Positions 1 to 8,438 are shown, numbered from the stretch's first letter. The stretch: DNA of 35,870 bases from an uncultured Blautia sp. (GCA_934378195.1 CAKRPO010000020.1:1-35870), one strand, 5' to 3'. Numbers and translations are program-made. Notes: generated from the letters alone by a model not told the origin.

Positions 1-318
1 ACCAGCATTTTTGTGGACTTGCTCAACACTTTCTCTTCTACCGGTCATTCAGCACCAGCATTTTTGTGGACTTGCTCGACACTTTCTCTTCTTCTGGTCA
101 TTCAACACCAGCATTTTTGTGGACTTGCTCAACACTTTCTCTTCTACCGGTCATTCAGCACCAGCATTTTTGTGGACTTGCTCAACACTTTCTCTTCTAC
201 CGGTCATTCAGCACCAGCATTTTTGTGGACCTGCTCGGCACTTTCTCTTCTTCTAGTCATTCAACACCAGCATTTTCGTGGACTTTCTCAACACTTACTT
301 TCATCTCAGTCATTTGCA
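1..318. repeat. Tandem array, six 53-bp units
   Basis: Units begin at 1, 54, 107, 160, 213 and 266, each starting ACCAGCATTTT. Units 1, 3 and 4 are identical, units 2 and 5 differ at a few sites, and unit 6 decays after its first half. The array may continue left of the window. The unit length is not a multiple of three, so an ORF crossing the array changes frame with each unit. The plus strand happens to be open in all three frames, but no start, ribosome binding site or recognisable protein supports a gene. I read it as a non-coding minisatellite. Confidence 0.9.
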
Positions 319-621
319 ATTCAGCAACCGACACTTTTTTCAAGAAAATCCCCCACACAGGCGTTGCCCGGTGGGGTAAAAAATAAAATCAGTCTGTATT
401 TGTAAAAACAATTCTCTCCGGTGGGGCTTTTATCTCCAAACTACCGCCACCTCAACCGCATGGCCAAGTATAGAAGCTTTTACCAACCAATTACCGGCTC
501 TTTGACCGCGTGGCCCGGTGGGGTGCGCGAGGGGAGAGCGGCCTTCGCAACTGTGAGCGCCCTCCCCTCGCAGATTTTCAATTGTCAAATCGGATGATTG
601 ACGGGTCTAAGGGCAGTTCCC
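319..621. other. Non-coding stretch with GC-rich hairpins
   Basis: No gene is seen here. The motif CCGGTGGGG occurs three times, near 369, 418 and 512. One inverted repeat (CCCCAC/GTGGGG) lies at about 350-377. A second, perfect 10-bp repeat (GCGAGGGGAG/CTCCCCTCGC) pairs 527-536 with 562-571 around a 25-nt loop. It lies about 50 bp beyond the stop of the aldo/keto reductase gene and could stop or protect that transcript, but no U tract follows it on the minus strand. Confidence 0.5.
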
Positions 622-1623
622 TTATTTAACAATAAAGCCCTCTTCATCCCACAGATCATGCCAGTCTTTCGCACCTTCCCACAGGAATACCTGACCTTTA
701 ACAAGTCTGTTTCCTTTCTCAAGTGTACCGATCTTTGCCATCTCTTCATCTGTCAGTGGATCTTCAGTTACGCATTTCAGATTGCTTACATAGTTATGTA
801 CAGAGAATGGAATAGAAATCTCCCCTCTCTGATGTGCCCATTTCAGAGCGATCAGTGCCGGATGTACACCATGCGCTTTGGCAATTTCCTGCATTTCCGG
901 TGTCTGCATATCTGCAACATCTTCCGGACAGATATCTCTTTCCGGTCTTCTTGGTGAACCAAGTGGCATATAACCTACCGGCTGGATATTGTGCGCTACC
1001 AGATAATCGTACTGTTCCTGCTGCTGGAAGCATGGATGCAGTTCCAGTTCACAGGCTGCCGGTTTGATCTTCATCAACGGCAGAACTGCTTCCAGTTTCG
1101 GAATGGTCATATTGGAGATACCGATATAACGGATTTTGCCCTTTTCAACCAGTTCTTCACACTGACGATAGGTATCCATGAACTCTTCCACGCTGAACGG
1201 TCTGGAATCCGGGTTTCTGGAATCCACATCACAGAAAGGTGCATGGTAGTTCGGGAATGGCCAGTGGATGAAATACAGATCCACATAATCACACTGAAGA
1301 TCCTGAATACTCTTTGTGCAGGCTTCTTCTACTTTTCTGTGCATGTCGTTCCATACTTTTGTCATAATGAAGAGGTCTTTTCTTTCTACAACGCCTTCGT
1401 CGAAAGCAGCTTTAAAAACTTCTCCGATCTGATGTTCATTTCCATAGCATGCAGCACAGTCAAACATACGATAACCGCTGCGGATCGCACCTGCAACTGC
1501 TGCGGATACCTCTTCTGCGCTTACACGGTCGGAACCAAATGTTCCTATACCCATGCACGGAACTTCTTCTCCTGACGGAAGTGTTACTTTCGGCACAATT
1601 GCCGGATCGATAAATTCTGCCAT
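622..1623 (-). CDS. Aldo/keto reductase
   Basis: A 333-residue NAD(P)H-dependent aldo/keto reductase of the usual TIM-barrel length. The catalytic tetrad is visible as Asp55 and Tyr60 (in FDCAACYGNE), Lys89 (MTKVW) and His120 (FIHWPFP). Such enzymes reduce sugar aldehydes or ketones to alcohols, or run in reverse. The ATG is preceded by AGGAGG with 8-nt spacing. It is the last gene of the minus-strand sugar cluster, 184 bp beyond the PfkB kinase gene. A TATAAT at 1647-1652 could be a -10 box, although no good -35 is seen. The substrate is not readable; the context suggests a polyol or its keto form. Confidence 0.9.
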   Translation of the reverse strand: MAEFIDPAIVPKVTLPSGEEVPCMGIGTFGSDRVSAEEVSAAVAGAIRSGYRMFDCAACYGNEHQIGEVFKAAFDEGVVERKDLFIMTKVWNDMHRKVEEACTKSIQDLQCDYVDLYFIHWPFPNYHAPFCDVDSRNPDSRPFSVEEFMDTYRQCEELVEKGKIRYIGISNMTIPKLEAVLPLMKIKPAACELELHPCFQQQEQYDYLVAHNIQPVGYMPLGSPRRPERDICPEDVADMQTPEMQEIAKAHGVHPALIALKWAHQRGEISIPFSVHNYVSNLKCVTEDPLTDEEMAKIGTLEKGNRLVKGQVFLWEGAKDWHDLWDEEGFIVK

Positions 1624-1683
1624 TTTTGTTTCCTCCTGAATTTAAAATTATATAGTTTTCACTTTTTTAGTTATACCACGAAT

Positions 1684-1774
1684 CATTCCGTTGCCTCGCA
1701 GCTCCCACGATTCTGCAAACATTCGGAATGCGCAGATTTGATTTGCAAATCACTTCTTCCTCATGTTTGGCGCC
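1684..1774. repeat. Structured dispersed repeat, copy B
   Basis: An intergenic element between the PfkB kinase and aldo/keto reductase genes. It has a 7-bp inverted repeat (1684-1690 with 1724-1730), a small hairpin GATTTG/CAAATC (1735-1740 with 1746-1751) and ends in CTCATGT followed by GGCGCC (1769-1774). The same skeleton, with a different central hairpin, is found at 29633-29719. Confidence 0.4.
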
Positions 1775-1807
1775 TTAAAAAATGCAGGCATGACCGCATT
1801 ATGAATG

Positions 1808-2737
1808 TTAAAGTCTTTGTATAACAATCTGTGGTAAAAGTTTCTCCATATCTTCCATTACAAAGAATCCGGTCTCTTCACGCATCGCTGCTGCTGCTGA
1901 GATAGCACTTGCTCTTCTCAGGGTCTCTTCAAGGGAAAGTCCCTCGCTCAGTCCAAGTGCAAACCCGGCAATCATAGAGTCTCCGCATCCTACGGTATTG
2001 ACTGCATCAATCTTCGGAACGATTGCACGGAAGATTCCTTCTTCTCCAACTGCAAGAGAACCATCTGCGCCGAGTGAAACTGCTACGATCTCTACGCCAT
2101 TTGCATGTATCGTCTTCGCTGCATCAATAATATCCTGAATATCATCACAATGCTTTCCTGTCAGCATACGAATCTCATCGATATTCGGTTTGATCAACGT
2201 CGGACACGCTTCAATTCCCATTTCAAGAAGTTTGCCACTGGTATCAAGAATAACCGGTTTACCTGCTTTTTTTACAATTCGAACAAGTCTCTGGTATGCA
2301 GTTCCATCCAGTCCTTTCGGTACACTTCCGGACATAGAAACGACATCTGCATCTCCCACCAGTTCGGTAAATTTCTTCTCAAATCCCTGGAAATCCTCTT
2401 CTGTCAGTGTAAAGCCCGGCTCCAGAAACTCGGTCTGTACGTGGTTTACTTCATCCCAGATATTAATGCAGGATCTGCTCTCTGCATCCACATGATAAAA
2501 CTCACCTTTGATACCAAATGGTTTCAAAGCATCTTCAATGTAATTACCCGCATGACCACCGACAAATCCGGTAGCCACTACCTCTGCCCCATAAATAGAA
2601 GCCGGTTTGGATACATTGAGACCCTTGCCTCCGGGAACATAAGAGCATTCCCGGACGCGGTTTACTTCGCCAACTTTAAAATCATCTACTACATATCGTT
2701 TGTCGATTGCAGCATTTAATGTCACTGTCAGTATCAT
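1808..2737 (-). CDS. PfkB-family 1-phosphofructokinase / tagatose-6-phosphate kinase
   Basis: A 309-residue ribokinase-superfamily kinase of the FruK/LacC subgroup. It shows the N-terminal start ILTVTLNAAIDK, the glycine motif GGKG at 36-39, and the C-terminal signature around NTVGCGDS with the catalytic Asp253. Most relatives have GAGDS, so Cys251 is a mild departure. The start is 1 nt after the stop of the GatD-like gene, so translation is probably coupled. It would phosphorylate tagatose-6-P or fructose-1-P to the bisphosphate. Tagatose-6-P is favoured by the neighbouring GatD-like dehydrogenase and GatY-like aldolase, but sequence alone does not decide. Confidence 0.88.
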   Translation of the reverse strand: MILTVTLNAAIDKRYVVDDFKVGEVNRVRECSYVPGGKGLNVSKPASIYGAEVVATGFVGGHAGNYIEDALKPFGIKGEFYHVDAESRSCINIWDEVNHVQTEFLEPGFTLTEEDFQGFEKKFTELVGDADVVSMSGSVPKGLDGTAYQRLVRIVKKAGKPVILDTSGKLLEMGIEACPTLIKPNIDEIRMLTGKHCDDIQDIIDAAKTIHANGVEIVAVSLGADGSLAVGEEGIFRAIVPKIDAVNTVGCGDSMIAGFALGLSEGLSLEETLRRASAISAAAAMREETGFFVMEDMEKLLPQIVIQRL

Positions 2738-2738
2738 C

Positions 2739-3791
2739 TTATTCTTCCTCGTTTGATAACAGGATCTTACCTTTTACAAGTCCCGGTGTCTTGAATAACT
2801 GGAATGCTTCCTGTGCCTGACTCATCGGAATCTTCTTATAGATGAATCCCGGATCAAATTTCAGCTGGCCTGTTGCAAAGTAATGTGCAGTCAGATCCCA
2901 TTCACGTCCCGGGTATGGTGCACTGTAGGACATCCATGATCCGGTAAGTTTGAACTCTTTACGATTCATGTTTTCCCACTGTTTTGGTGTGAAAGTCAGG
3001 TTCTCATGTGGTGTGCCGATAAAGCATACGTGTGCTTTGTTTGCTGCCAGTTCGAATGCCATATGCATGGTTGGAACCTGTCCGGCTGTCTCAAATACGA
3101 ATCCGTATCCTTTGCCGCCTGTGATTGCCATGGCTTTGTCCATGTAACCTTCTTCTCTGGTATTGATGACTTCATCTGCCCCAAGACGTTTTGCAAGTTC
3201 AAGACGTTCATCACTGATATCAAATACAACAACTTTCTTGGAACCAAAAATCCTGGTCCACTGCATCGTGAACATTCCAACTGTACCGCCACCAAGGATT
3301 GCTACGTATTCTCCACCGTGATAATCATTCTGGAATACACCATGGATAGCTACTGTTGCAGGCTCAAACATTGCACCCTGCTCATAGGAAACGCTCTTAT
3401 CGAACGGAACTGCATTCTGCTCCGGAACAACTACATAGTCTGCGTTGCTTCCCTGCTGTCTGGAACCGATGAAACTGTAATGTTTGCAGAGGGAGAAGTT
3501 ACCCTGCTGACAGTCATCACATTTCATACATGGAAGAAGCGGTGCGCCGGATACACGGTCGCCGACTTTGACTTTGGTCACACCTTCGCCGACTTCTACT
3601 ACATCGCCGGAGAATTCGTGTCCGAGAACGATTGGATAGAAGTGAACGCCGTTGTTTAATACTCGCGGGATATCAGAACCGCAGATACCGGAATATCTGA
3701 CACGGATCTTGACTGTTCCTTTGGTTACTTCTGGTTCTTCGATTTCCTGATACTGTACATCTTCGTTTGCAACTACTACTGCTGCTTTCAT
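2739..3791 (-). CDS. Zinc-dependent polyol-phosphate dehydrogenase, GatD-like
   Basis: A 350-residue medium-chain dehydrogenase. Catalytic zinc ligands are Cys37, His58/Glu59 and Glu143. The structural zinc is held by Cys88, Cys91, Cys94 and Cys102. The NAD-binding Rossmann turn is AILGGGTVG at about 164-172. It resembles Escherichia coli galactitol-1-phosphate 5-dehydrogenase (shared GICGSD-type, LGHEFSG, LLPC and FIGSR motifs), which makes tagatose-6-P. Sorbitol or other polyol dehydrogenases are the alternative. I chose the ATG at 3791 because AAAGGAG lies upstream, though the spacing (about 12 nt) is long; a GTG extension to 3839 has no binding site. That ribosome binding site is inside a hairpin at 3804-3821. 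Confidence 0.85.
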   Translation of the reverse strand: MKAAVVVANEDVQYQEIEEPEVTKGTVKIRVRYSGICGSDIPRVLNNGVHFYPIVLGHEFSGDVVEVGEGVTKVKVGDRVSGAPLLPCMKCDDCQQGNFSLCKHYSFIGSRQQGSNADYVVVPEQNAVPFDKSVSYEQGAMFEPATVAIHGVFQNDYHGGEYVAILGGGTVGMFTMQWTRIFGSKKVVVFDISDERLELAKRLGADEVINTREEGYMDKAMAITGGKGYGFVFETAGQVPTMHMAFELAANKAHVCFIGTPHENLTFTPKQWENMNRKEFKLTGSWMSYSAPYPGREWDLTAHYFATGQLKFDPGFIYKKIPMSQAQEAFQLFKTPGLVKGKILLSNEEE

Positions 3792-3803
3792 AATGTATTT
3801 TTT

Positions 3804-3821
3804 CTCCTTTCGTGAAAGGAG
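3804..3821 (-). promoter_or_regulatory. Hairpin covering the ribosome binding site
   Basis: CTCCTTT (3804-3810) pairs perfectly with AAAGGAG (3815-3821) around a 4-nt loop. In the minus-strand mRNA the 3' arm is the Shine-Dalgarno sequence of the GatD-like gene, so the fold would hide it. A second hairpin, TTCCAC/GTGGAA, sits just upstream at 3834-3851. Confidence 0.5.
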
Positions 3822-3859
3822 GGAAAAGCCTGTTTCCACTTGATAGTGGAATGAATCCC

Positions 3860-3882
3860 GAGGGGGCGAGCGTCGCCCCCTC
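3860..3882. repeat. REP-like GC-rich hairpin
   Basis: A perfect 10-bp inverted repeat (GAGGGGGCGA / TCGCCCCCTC) with a 3-nt loop, in the gap between the FGGY kinase and GatD-like genes. No U tract follows on either strand, so it is a poor terminator. It may stabilise mRNA ends or be a repetitive extragenic palindrome. Confidence 0.55.
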
Positions 3883-3968
3883 AGACTCCCCCTGCATTGG
3901 ATGAATGTAAGACATTTTATTCAAGACGGAAGGAAGTGAATAAGGTTGTTCTCTCCTGGTTGTTTAAA

Positions 3969-4184
3969 TATGTAAGGTGTCCTGTGTGGGGACGTTCTAT
4001 TGGTGATAGTTTCTCATACTGTTTATGTATGTGGGATGTCCTGTATGGGGACGTTCTATTGGTAATAGTTTCTCATACTGTTTATGTATGTGGGATGTCC
4101 TGTATGGGGACATTCTATTGGTGATAGTTTCTCATACTGTTTATGTATGTAAGGTGTCCTGTATGGGGACATTCTATTGGTGAT
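3969..4184. repeat. Tandem array, 59-bp units, about 3.7 copies
   Basis: Units start at 3969, 4028, 4087 and 4146, and each contains TGTCCTGTATGGGGACA-like sequence (TGTCC/GGACA inverted repeat) followed by TTCTATTGGT. The copies differ at only a few sites. The array ends about 10 bp before the stop codon of the FGGY kinase gene and, with the hairpins at 3834-3882, fills the 403-bp gap before the GatD-like gene. No coding function is seen. Confidence 0.88.
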
Positions 4185-4194
4185 GAGTTATTTT

Positions 4195-5709
4195 TTATTT
4201 TGCGGTCATCATGTGGGCCAGGGACTTGTAGAGTTCAAGGTATGTCTGGTAAGTCTGGTCGTAGATGGCTTTATTCTCCGGGTTTGGCTCATGGCGGCGT
4301 GTCTCTTTGACGGTGAGTGAAACAGCTTCGTCATAGTCTTTGTAGAGGCCGGTGCCTACTCCGGCAAGGAGTGCTGCCCCGAGTGTGGTTGCTGTATCGG
4401 ATGCCGGTACAACGATCGGCTTGCCTGTGATATCGGATTTGATCTGTGTCCAGAGAAGAGAATTCGCGGAACCGCCCATAGCTCTCAGAACTTCAGCTTC
4501 TGCTCCGGCTTCCTCTGCTACTTCCAGGTTGTGGCGAAGGGAAAGTGCCACACCTTCCATGCAGGCGCGGACCATATGTCCCTTGGTCTTGGCAAAATCA
4601 AGGCCATAGAAAACTCCTTTTGCATATGGATTCCAGATTGGGGAACGTTCGCCGGACATGTATGGAAGGAATACCAGTCCATCAGATCCCGGTGCAACCT
4701 TTTCTGCAATCTCGTTAAGCTGGTTCAGAGAAGACTCTCCGGTCTGCTCTTTCATCATTCTCTCATAATCTGCAAACTCATGTTCAAACCAGCGCATAAC
4801 TCCGCCGCCTCCGGTGGTTCCACCCTGAAGGAGCCATTTATCCGGAATTACATGATAGCTGAGGATCAGGCTTGGATCTGCTTTATATTCATCGATACAG
4901 ATACTCATTCCACCTGCCTGTCCGCCCTGTTCCTGTGTCTCGCCAGAATGGATCACTCCGGCTCCCAGTGTGCCACAGGCAGCATCCAGACCTCCTGCAA
5001 CGACCGGTGTACCTTCTGCAAGTCCGCACTCCTGTGCAGCCTTTGCTGTCACGGTGCCAACTACATGGTCACAGTTGAAAATCTCCGGAAGAAAATCCAT
5101 TGGGATTCCAAGGCGTTCGCACATTGCTTCATCCCAGCAGCCTTTTCTCATGTCGAAACAGTGCAGACCATATCCCTGTGAAACATCCTGGGTGATGGCA
5201 TCTGTCAGCTTGAATGCAATGTAGCTGTTGGACTGAAGAATCTTGTAGATCTTCGCATAAACTTCCGGAAGATTCTCTTTGTACCAGATGATCTTGGCAG
5301 TCGTATAAGATGGCTGAAGAGAATTGCCTGCCACCTCAAAAATTGCATCTGCTCCAATCTCTTCGTTCAGTCGGTCACAAATGGACTGTGCTCTGGTATC
5401 CATCCAGATCGGTGTATTGGTCAGAACGTTGCCATCTCTGTCAATCGCAATCGCTGACCAGCTCTGTCCGTCAATTCCCACGCCGGCAATCTCTTCCGGT
5501 GCGATCCCGGCTTTCTGAATGGTCTCCCTGGTAGCCCCACAGACTGCACTCCACCATTCCTCCGGATTCTGCTCCGCCCAGCCCTCGTGCGGATAATATA
5601 CCTGATAATCGCCATTGGCCGCCGCCAGGACTTTACCATTCCGGTCGAACACAGCCACCTTGCAGGCACTTGTTCCGATATCGATTCCAAGTAAATATGT
5701 TTTATTCAT
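4195..5709 (-). CDS. FGGY-family carbohydrate kinase (xylulokinase-like)
   Basis: A 504-residue sugar kinase with two actin-like ATPase domains. The N-terminal phosphate-binding loop is GIDIGTSACK (8-17), the likely catalytic base is Asp242 (GGLDAACG), and adenosine-side glycines lie in MGGSANS near residue 415. Overall it is most like xylulokinases, but the GQMHG-type substrate motif of XylB is replaced by GQSWS at 81-85, so the natural substrate may be another ketose or polyol. The start at 5709 has GGGAG upstream; an extension to 5736 has a poorer site. It sits between the LacI regulator and the GatD-like gene. A fuculokinase role is possible given fucU and fucI nearby. Confidence 0.85.
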   Translation of the reverse strand: MNKTYLLGIDIGTSACKVAVFDRNGKVLAAANGDYQVYYPHEGWAEQNPEEWWSAVCGATRETIQKAGIAPEEIAGVGIDGQSWSAIAIDRDGNVLTNTPIWMDTRAQSICDRLNEEIGADAIFEVAGNSLQPSYTTAKIIWYKENLPEVYAKIYKILQSNSYIAFKLTDAITQDVSQGYGLHCFDMRKGCWDEAMCERLGIPMDFLPEIFNCDHVVGTVTAKAAQECGLAEGTPVVAGGLDAACGTLGAGVIHSGETQEQGGQAGGMSICIDEYKADPSLILSYHVIPDKWLLQGGTTGGGGVMRWFEHEFADYERMMKEQTGESSLNQLNEIAEKVAPGSDGLVFLPYMSGERSPIWNPYAKGVFYGLDFAKTKGHMVRACMEGVALSLRHNLEVAEEAGAEAEVLRAMGGSANSLLWTQIKSDITGKPIVVPASDTATTLGAALLAGVGTGLYKDYDEAVSLTVKETRRHEPNPENKAIYDQTYQTYLELYKSLAHMMTAK

Positions 5710-5773
5710 TTTGCTGCTCCCATTTCTCCGGATCATCCGGATACCTTCATTCTTTAACGGATACCATGCTCCA

Positions 5774-6796
5774 TCACTTTATCTGATCTGTAAGTACACT
5801 TACGGAACGACCTTCAATAATCTCTGTCGGAAGCTTCTCCGTGAAAAGCTTCTTTGCTTCCTGGTTTCCATTCTCCAAATGCTCCAGCATGATCCTGGCC
5901 ACTTCTTTCGCAATTCCGTCCGTCGGCTGTGACACGATCGTCAACTTCGGATTGCATGCTCTGGCAAACTGCAGATTGTCAAACCCGATCACAGAAAGCT
6001 GCTTCGGAATCTGAATCCCCAGTTCATTGACCCCGATCATGGCTCCCATTGTCATTTCATAATTCGTAACAAACACAGCTGTCATATCCGGATTCTTCTC
6101 CACCAGCTCTTCCAGACTCCTGACTCCGCCCTGAATCGTATAATCTCCATGACAGATCAATGAATCTCTGACTGGAATCCCTGCCTTCTCCAATGCACTT
6201 CGATATCCGGCCAGACGCTCCTGTGCGGTAGAGATCTCCTCCGGTCCACCGATGATTCCTATATAACGATGACCTCTTGTTATGAACTGATGCACCGCGT
6301 CCTCGGCTGCTTTCTCATTATCCACAAGCACACTATCGCAGTTGATTCCCTGAATCTTGCGGTCGATCAGAACGATCGGCTTGCCCGTCTTCTGAAACTT
6401 CTTCAGATGTGCGCCCTCTTCGTCCACCGGCATATTGATGATTCCATCCACTCGCCTGCGAATCAGAAACTCCACAGCCTCTCGCTCCAGCTTCTTATCG
6501 GTACGACAGTCGCATACGATCGTGGCATAACCATGGCTGCGCAGGACATCCTCCATTCCGGTAATGATCTCGGCACAGAATGTATTATTCAACTCCGGGA
6601 TCACAACACCGATCGTCCTGGTCGCATTGGTCTTGAGTCCTCTTGCGACCTCATTGACTTCATAGTGAAGCTCCTCAATAGCTGCTTCAATCTTTATTCT
6701 GTTTTTCTCACGGACATTTCCCCCATTAAAATAAGAGGAAATCGTCGCCAGACCAAGACCTGTCCGTCTGGCAATATCTTTCATCGTTGCTGCCAT
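5774..6796 (-). CDS. LacI-family transcriptional regulator
   Basis: A 340-residue regulator of normal family length. Residues 1-25 form the helix-turn-helix (MKDIARRTGLGLATISSYFNG), followed by the hinge helix (VARGLKTNATRTIGVVIP) and a periplasmic-binding-protein-like sugar domain. GAGG precedes the ATG. It lies between the aldolase gene (60 bp upstream) and the FGGY kinase gene (64 bp downstream), all on the same strand, so it probably controls this operon and itself through the palindrome at 7781-7796. The effector is unknown; a sugar or sugar phosphate of the pathway is expected. Confidence 0.92.
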   Translation of the reverse strand: MAATMKDIARRTGLGLATISSYFNGGNVREKNRIKIEAAIEELHYEVNEVARGLKTNATRTIGVVIPELNNTFCAEIITGMEDVLRSHGYATIVCDCRTDKKLEREAVEFLIRRRVDGIINMPVDEEGAHLKKFQKTGKPIVLIDRKIQGINCDSVLVDNEKAAEDAVHQFITRGHRYIGIIGGPEEISTAQERLAGYRSALEKAGIPVRDSLICHGDYTIQGGVRSLEELVEKNPDMTAVFVTNYEMTMGAMIGVNELGIQIPKQLSVIGFDNLQFARACNPKLTIVSQPTDGIAKEVARIMLEHLENGNQEAKKLFTEKLPTEIIEGRSVSVLTDQIK

Positions 6797-6856
6797 TTCG
6801 CCTCACTGCCTTCTGTATGGACCCAGGTTCTCAAAAAACCTGCAGCCCTTTATCTT

Positions 6857-7708
6857 TTATTCTGCTTTACCATCACATCCGCAGACTTTCATTCTTGCCA
6901 TAACAAGTTCCTTAACTGCTGCGATCGCGGTCTTGCCATATGCTTTCGGATCGATGGTATCCGGTTTCTCAGCCAGGAGTTCTTTGACTGCCTTTGAATA
7001 TGCTGCACGAAGCTCTGTAGCAAAGTTTACTTTGCAGATACCACGTTTTACGCAGTCCATAACGTCTTCATCGCTCAGTCCGGATGCTCCGTGAAGAACC
7101 AGCGGAATATCAACAACTTCACGGATCTCGCTGAGGCGCTCCTTGTCAAGGACCGGTGTGCCAACATAGAAACCATGTGCGGTTCCGATTGCTACTGCAA
7201 GAGAAGTAACTCCTGTGCGCTCTACGAATTCCTTTGCTTCCTGTGGATCGGTGTTGGTATCTGCTTCTGCTTCCAGATCATCTTCCTTACCGCCAACCTT
7301 ACCAAGCTCTGCTTCACATGGGATATCAAGTGCTCTTGCCACATCAGCAACCCTCTTTGTCTCTGCGATATTAGCCTCGAAATCCAGCTTGGATCCGTCG
7401 ATCATAACAGATGTGTAACCTGCATGCATTGCCTGCATGGCAAGTTCAAAGCTGCTGCCGTGGTCCAGGTGAAGGCATACCGGAACAGATGCTTTCTCTG
7501 CTTCTGCTGCAACGATCGCTGCATAGGTATCTACCGTTCCGTATTTGACAGTAGATGGTGTAGTCTGGATCATAACCGGTGCTTTGAGCTCTTCCGCTGC
7601 CTGAATGATTGCTTTGACCATCTCCATATTCTCTGCATTAAATGCACCTACTGCGTAACCGCCCTCCTGAGCCCTGGACAGCATTTCTTTTGATGTAACA
7701 AGTGGCAT
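6857..7708 (-). CDS. Class II tagatose/fructose-bisphosphate aldolase
   Basis: A 283-residue zinc-dependent aldolase that splits a ketohexose bisphosphate into dihydroxyacetone phosphate and glyceraldehyde-3-phosphate. Catalytic Asp82 and zinc ligand His83 are in LHLDHG, and further zinc ligands His178 (GTAHG) and His206 (LHGASG) are present. The segment EAELGKVGG...TDPQEAKEFVERTGV closely follows the GatY/KbaY tagatose aldolases, so tagatose-1,6-bisphosphate is a reasonable substrate; fructose-1,6-bisphosphate cannot be excluded. The ATG at 7708 has GAGGAGG 9 nt upstream, better than the longer start at 7726. It is the first gene of the minus-strand sugar cluster. Confidence 0.88.
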   Translation of the reverse strand: MPLVTSKEMLSRAQEGGYAVGAFNAENMEMVKAIIQAAEELKAPVMIQTTPSTVKYGTVDTYAAIVAAEAEKASVPVCLHLDHGSSFELAMQAMHAGYTSVMIDGSKLDFEANIAETKRVADVARALDIPCEAELGKVGGKEDDLEAEADTNTDPQEAKEFVERTGVTSLAVAIGTAHGFYVGTPVLDKERLSEIREVVDIPLVLHGASGLSDEDVMDCVKRGICKVNFATELRAAYSKAVKELLAEKPDTIDPKAYGKTAIAAVKELVMARMKVCGCDGKAE

Positions 7709-7780
7709 AATGATTTTCCTCCTCATGGTATATGTATATTTTGGTTCTTACTGCTTCTGTCTGTCGGAAATCATTTCAAA

Positions 7781-7796
7781 ACCGAAACGTTTCCGT
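7781..7796. promoter_or_regulatory. LacI-type operator or cre-like palindrome
   Basis: The core GAAACGTTTC at 7784-7793 is a perfect palindrome, and 7 of 8 base pairs match over 16 bp. The centre AACGTT is typical for LacI-family operators, including CcpA cre sites. It lies in the 261-bp gap between the divergent aldolase and fucU-like genes, about 75 bp before the aldolase start, next to the LacI gene. Binding by that regulator is inference. Confidence 0.6.
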
Positions 7797-7869
7797 TTGT
7801 CTTCATAATACATCTGTCCGTTCTTAATGTCAACCGTAAAATATTCATCTTTTATCGGAAAATATTCCC

Positions 7870-7898
7870 TTGCAAAGTCTGCAAAATGCAGGTAAATT
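7870..7898 (+). promoter_or_regulatory. Possible fucU promoter
   Basis: TTGCAA (7870-7875) and TAAATT (7893-7898) are spaced by 17 bp, both at modest match to consensus. A 7-bp hairpin (7912-7918 with 7924-7930) follows in the presumed leader, then GGAGG at 7956 before the ATG. Confidence 0.3.
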
Positions 7899-7969
7899 CT
7901 TTATATAAAGGCTGTCCCTGAGCGGGGCAGATCATGATTCAGTAAATATTAATATGGAGGCTTAAAGAT

Positions 7970-8413
7970 ATGTTAAAAGGAATTCCTGAAATCTTATCAC
8001 CAGAATTATTAAAAGTATTATGTGAAATGGGACACAGTGATCGTCTTGTAATCGCAGACGGTAACTTCCCGGTAGAATCCATGGGTAAAAATGCGATCAC
8101 CATCCGCTGCGACGGACATGGCGTTCCGGAAATTCTGGAAGCAATCCTCAAAGTTTTCCCTCTGGATACTTATGTAGAACATCCGGTAAATCTGATGGAA
8201 GTAATGCCTGGTGATGATGTAGAGACTCCTATCTGGGATACCTACAAAGAAATCATCCGCAAATATGATGACAGAGGAGATGCAGTTGTCGGAAACATCG
8301 AACGTTTCGCATTCTATGATGAAGCCAAAACAGCTTACTGCATCATCTCCACAAGTGAAAAAGCTCTGTATGCAAACGTTATGCTGCAGAAAGGTGTTGT
8401 CATCAACAACTAA
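7970..8413 (+). CDS. fucU: L-fucose mutarotase (RbsD/FucU family)
   Basis: A 147-residue cytoplasmic protein that interconverts sugar anomers. The N-terminus LSPELLKVLCEMGHSDRLVIAD (His22, Asp30) and the segment ERFAFYDEAKTAYCIISTSE near the end follow E. coli FucU almost motif by motif, so fucose mutarotase is preferred over ribose pyranase. GGAGG lies 9 nt before the ATG. It is transcribed alone, divergent from the sugar cluster, and ends at a strong terminator. It would feed alpha-L-fucose to an isomerase; FucI is encoded at the far end of this window. Confidence 0.88.
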   Translation: MLKGIPEILSPELLKVLCEMGHSDRLVIADGNFPVESMGKNAITIRCDGHGVPEILEAILKVFPLDTYVEHPVNLMEVMPGDDVETPIWDTYKEIIRKYDDRGDAVVGNIERFAFYDEAKTAYCIISTSEKALYANVMLQKGVVINN

Positions 8414-8438
8414 TATCGGCCGTCTTTTTTCCTAATCT

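Noticed and set aside
1..318. CRISPR array
   Set aside because: Whole units repeat head to tail with no unique spacers; the same holds for the 59-bp array at 3969-4184.
13..405. Long plus-strand reading frames over the 53-bp array
   Set aside because: They arise because the repeat unit lacks stops in all three frames. No ribosome binding site or domain, and the same peptide appears in rotating frames.
608..624. Hairpin TAAGGG/CCCTTA as terminator of the aldo/keto reductase gene
   Set aside because: It overlaps the stop codon, has only 6 bp and lacks a U tract on the minus strand.
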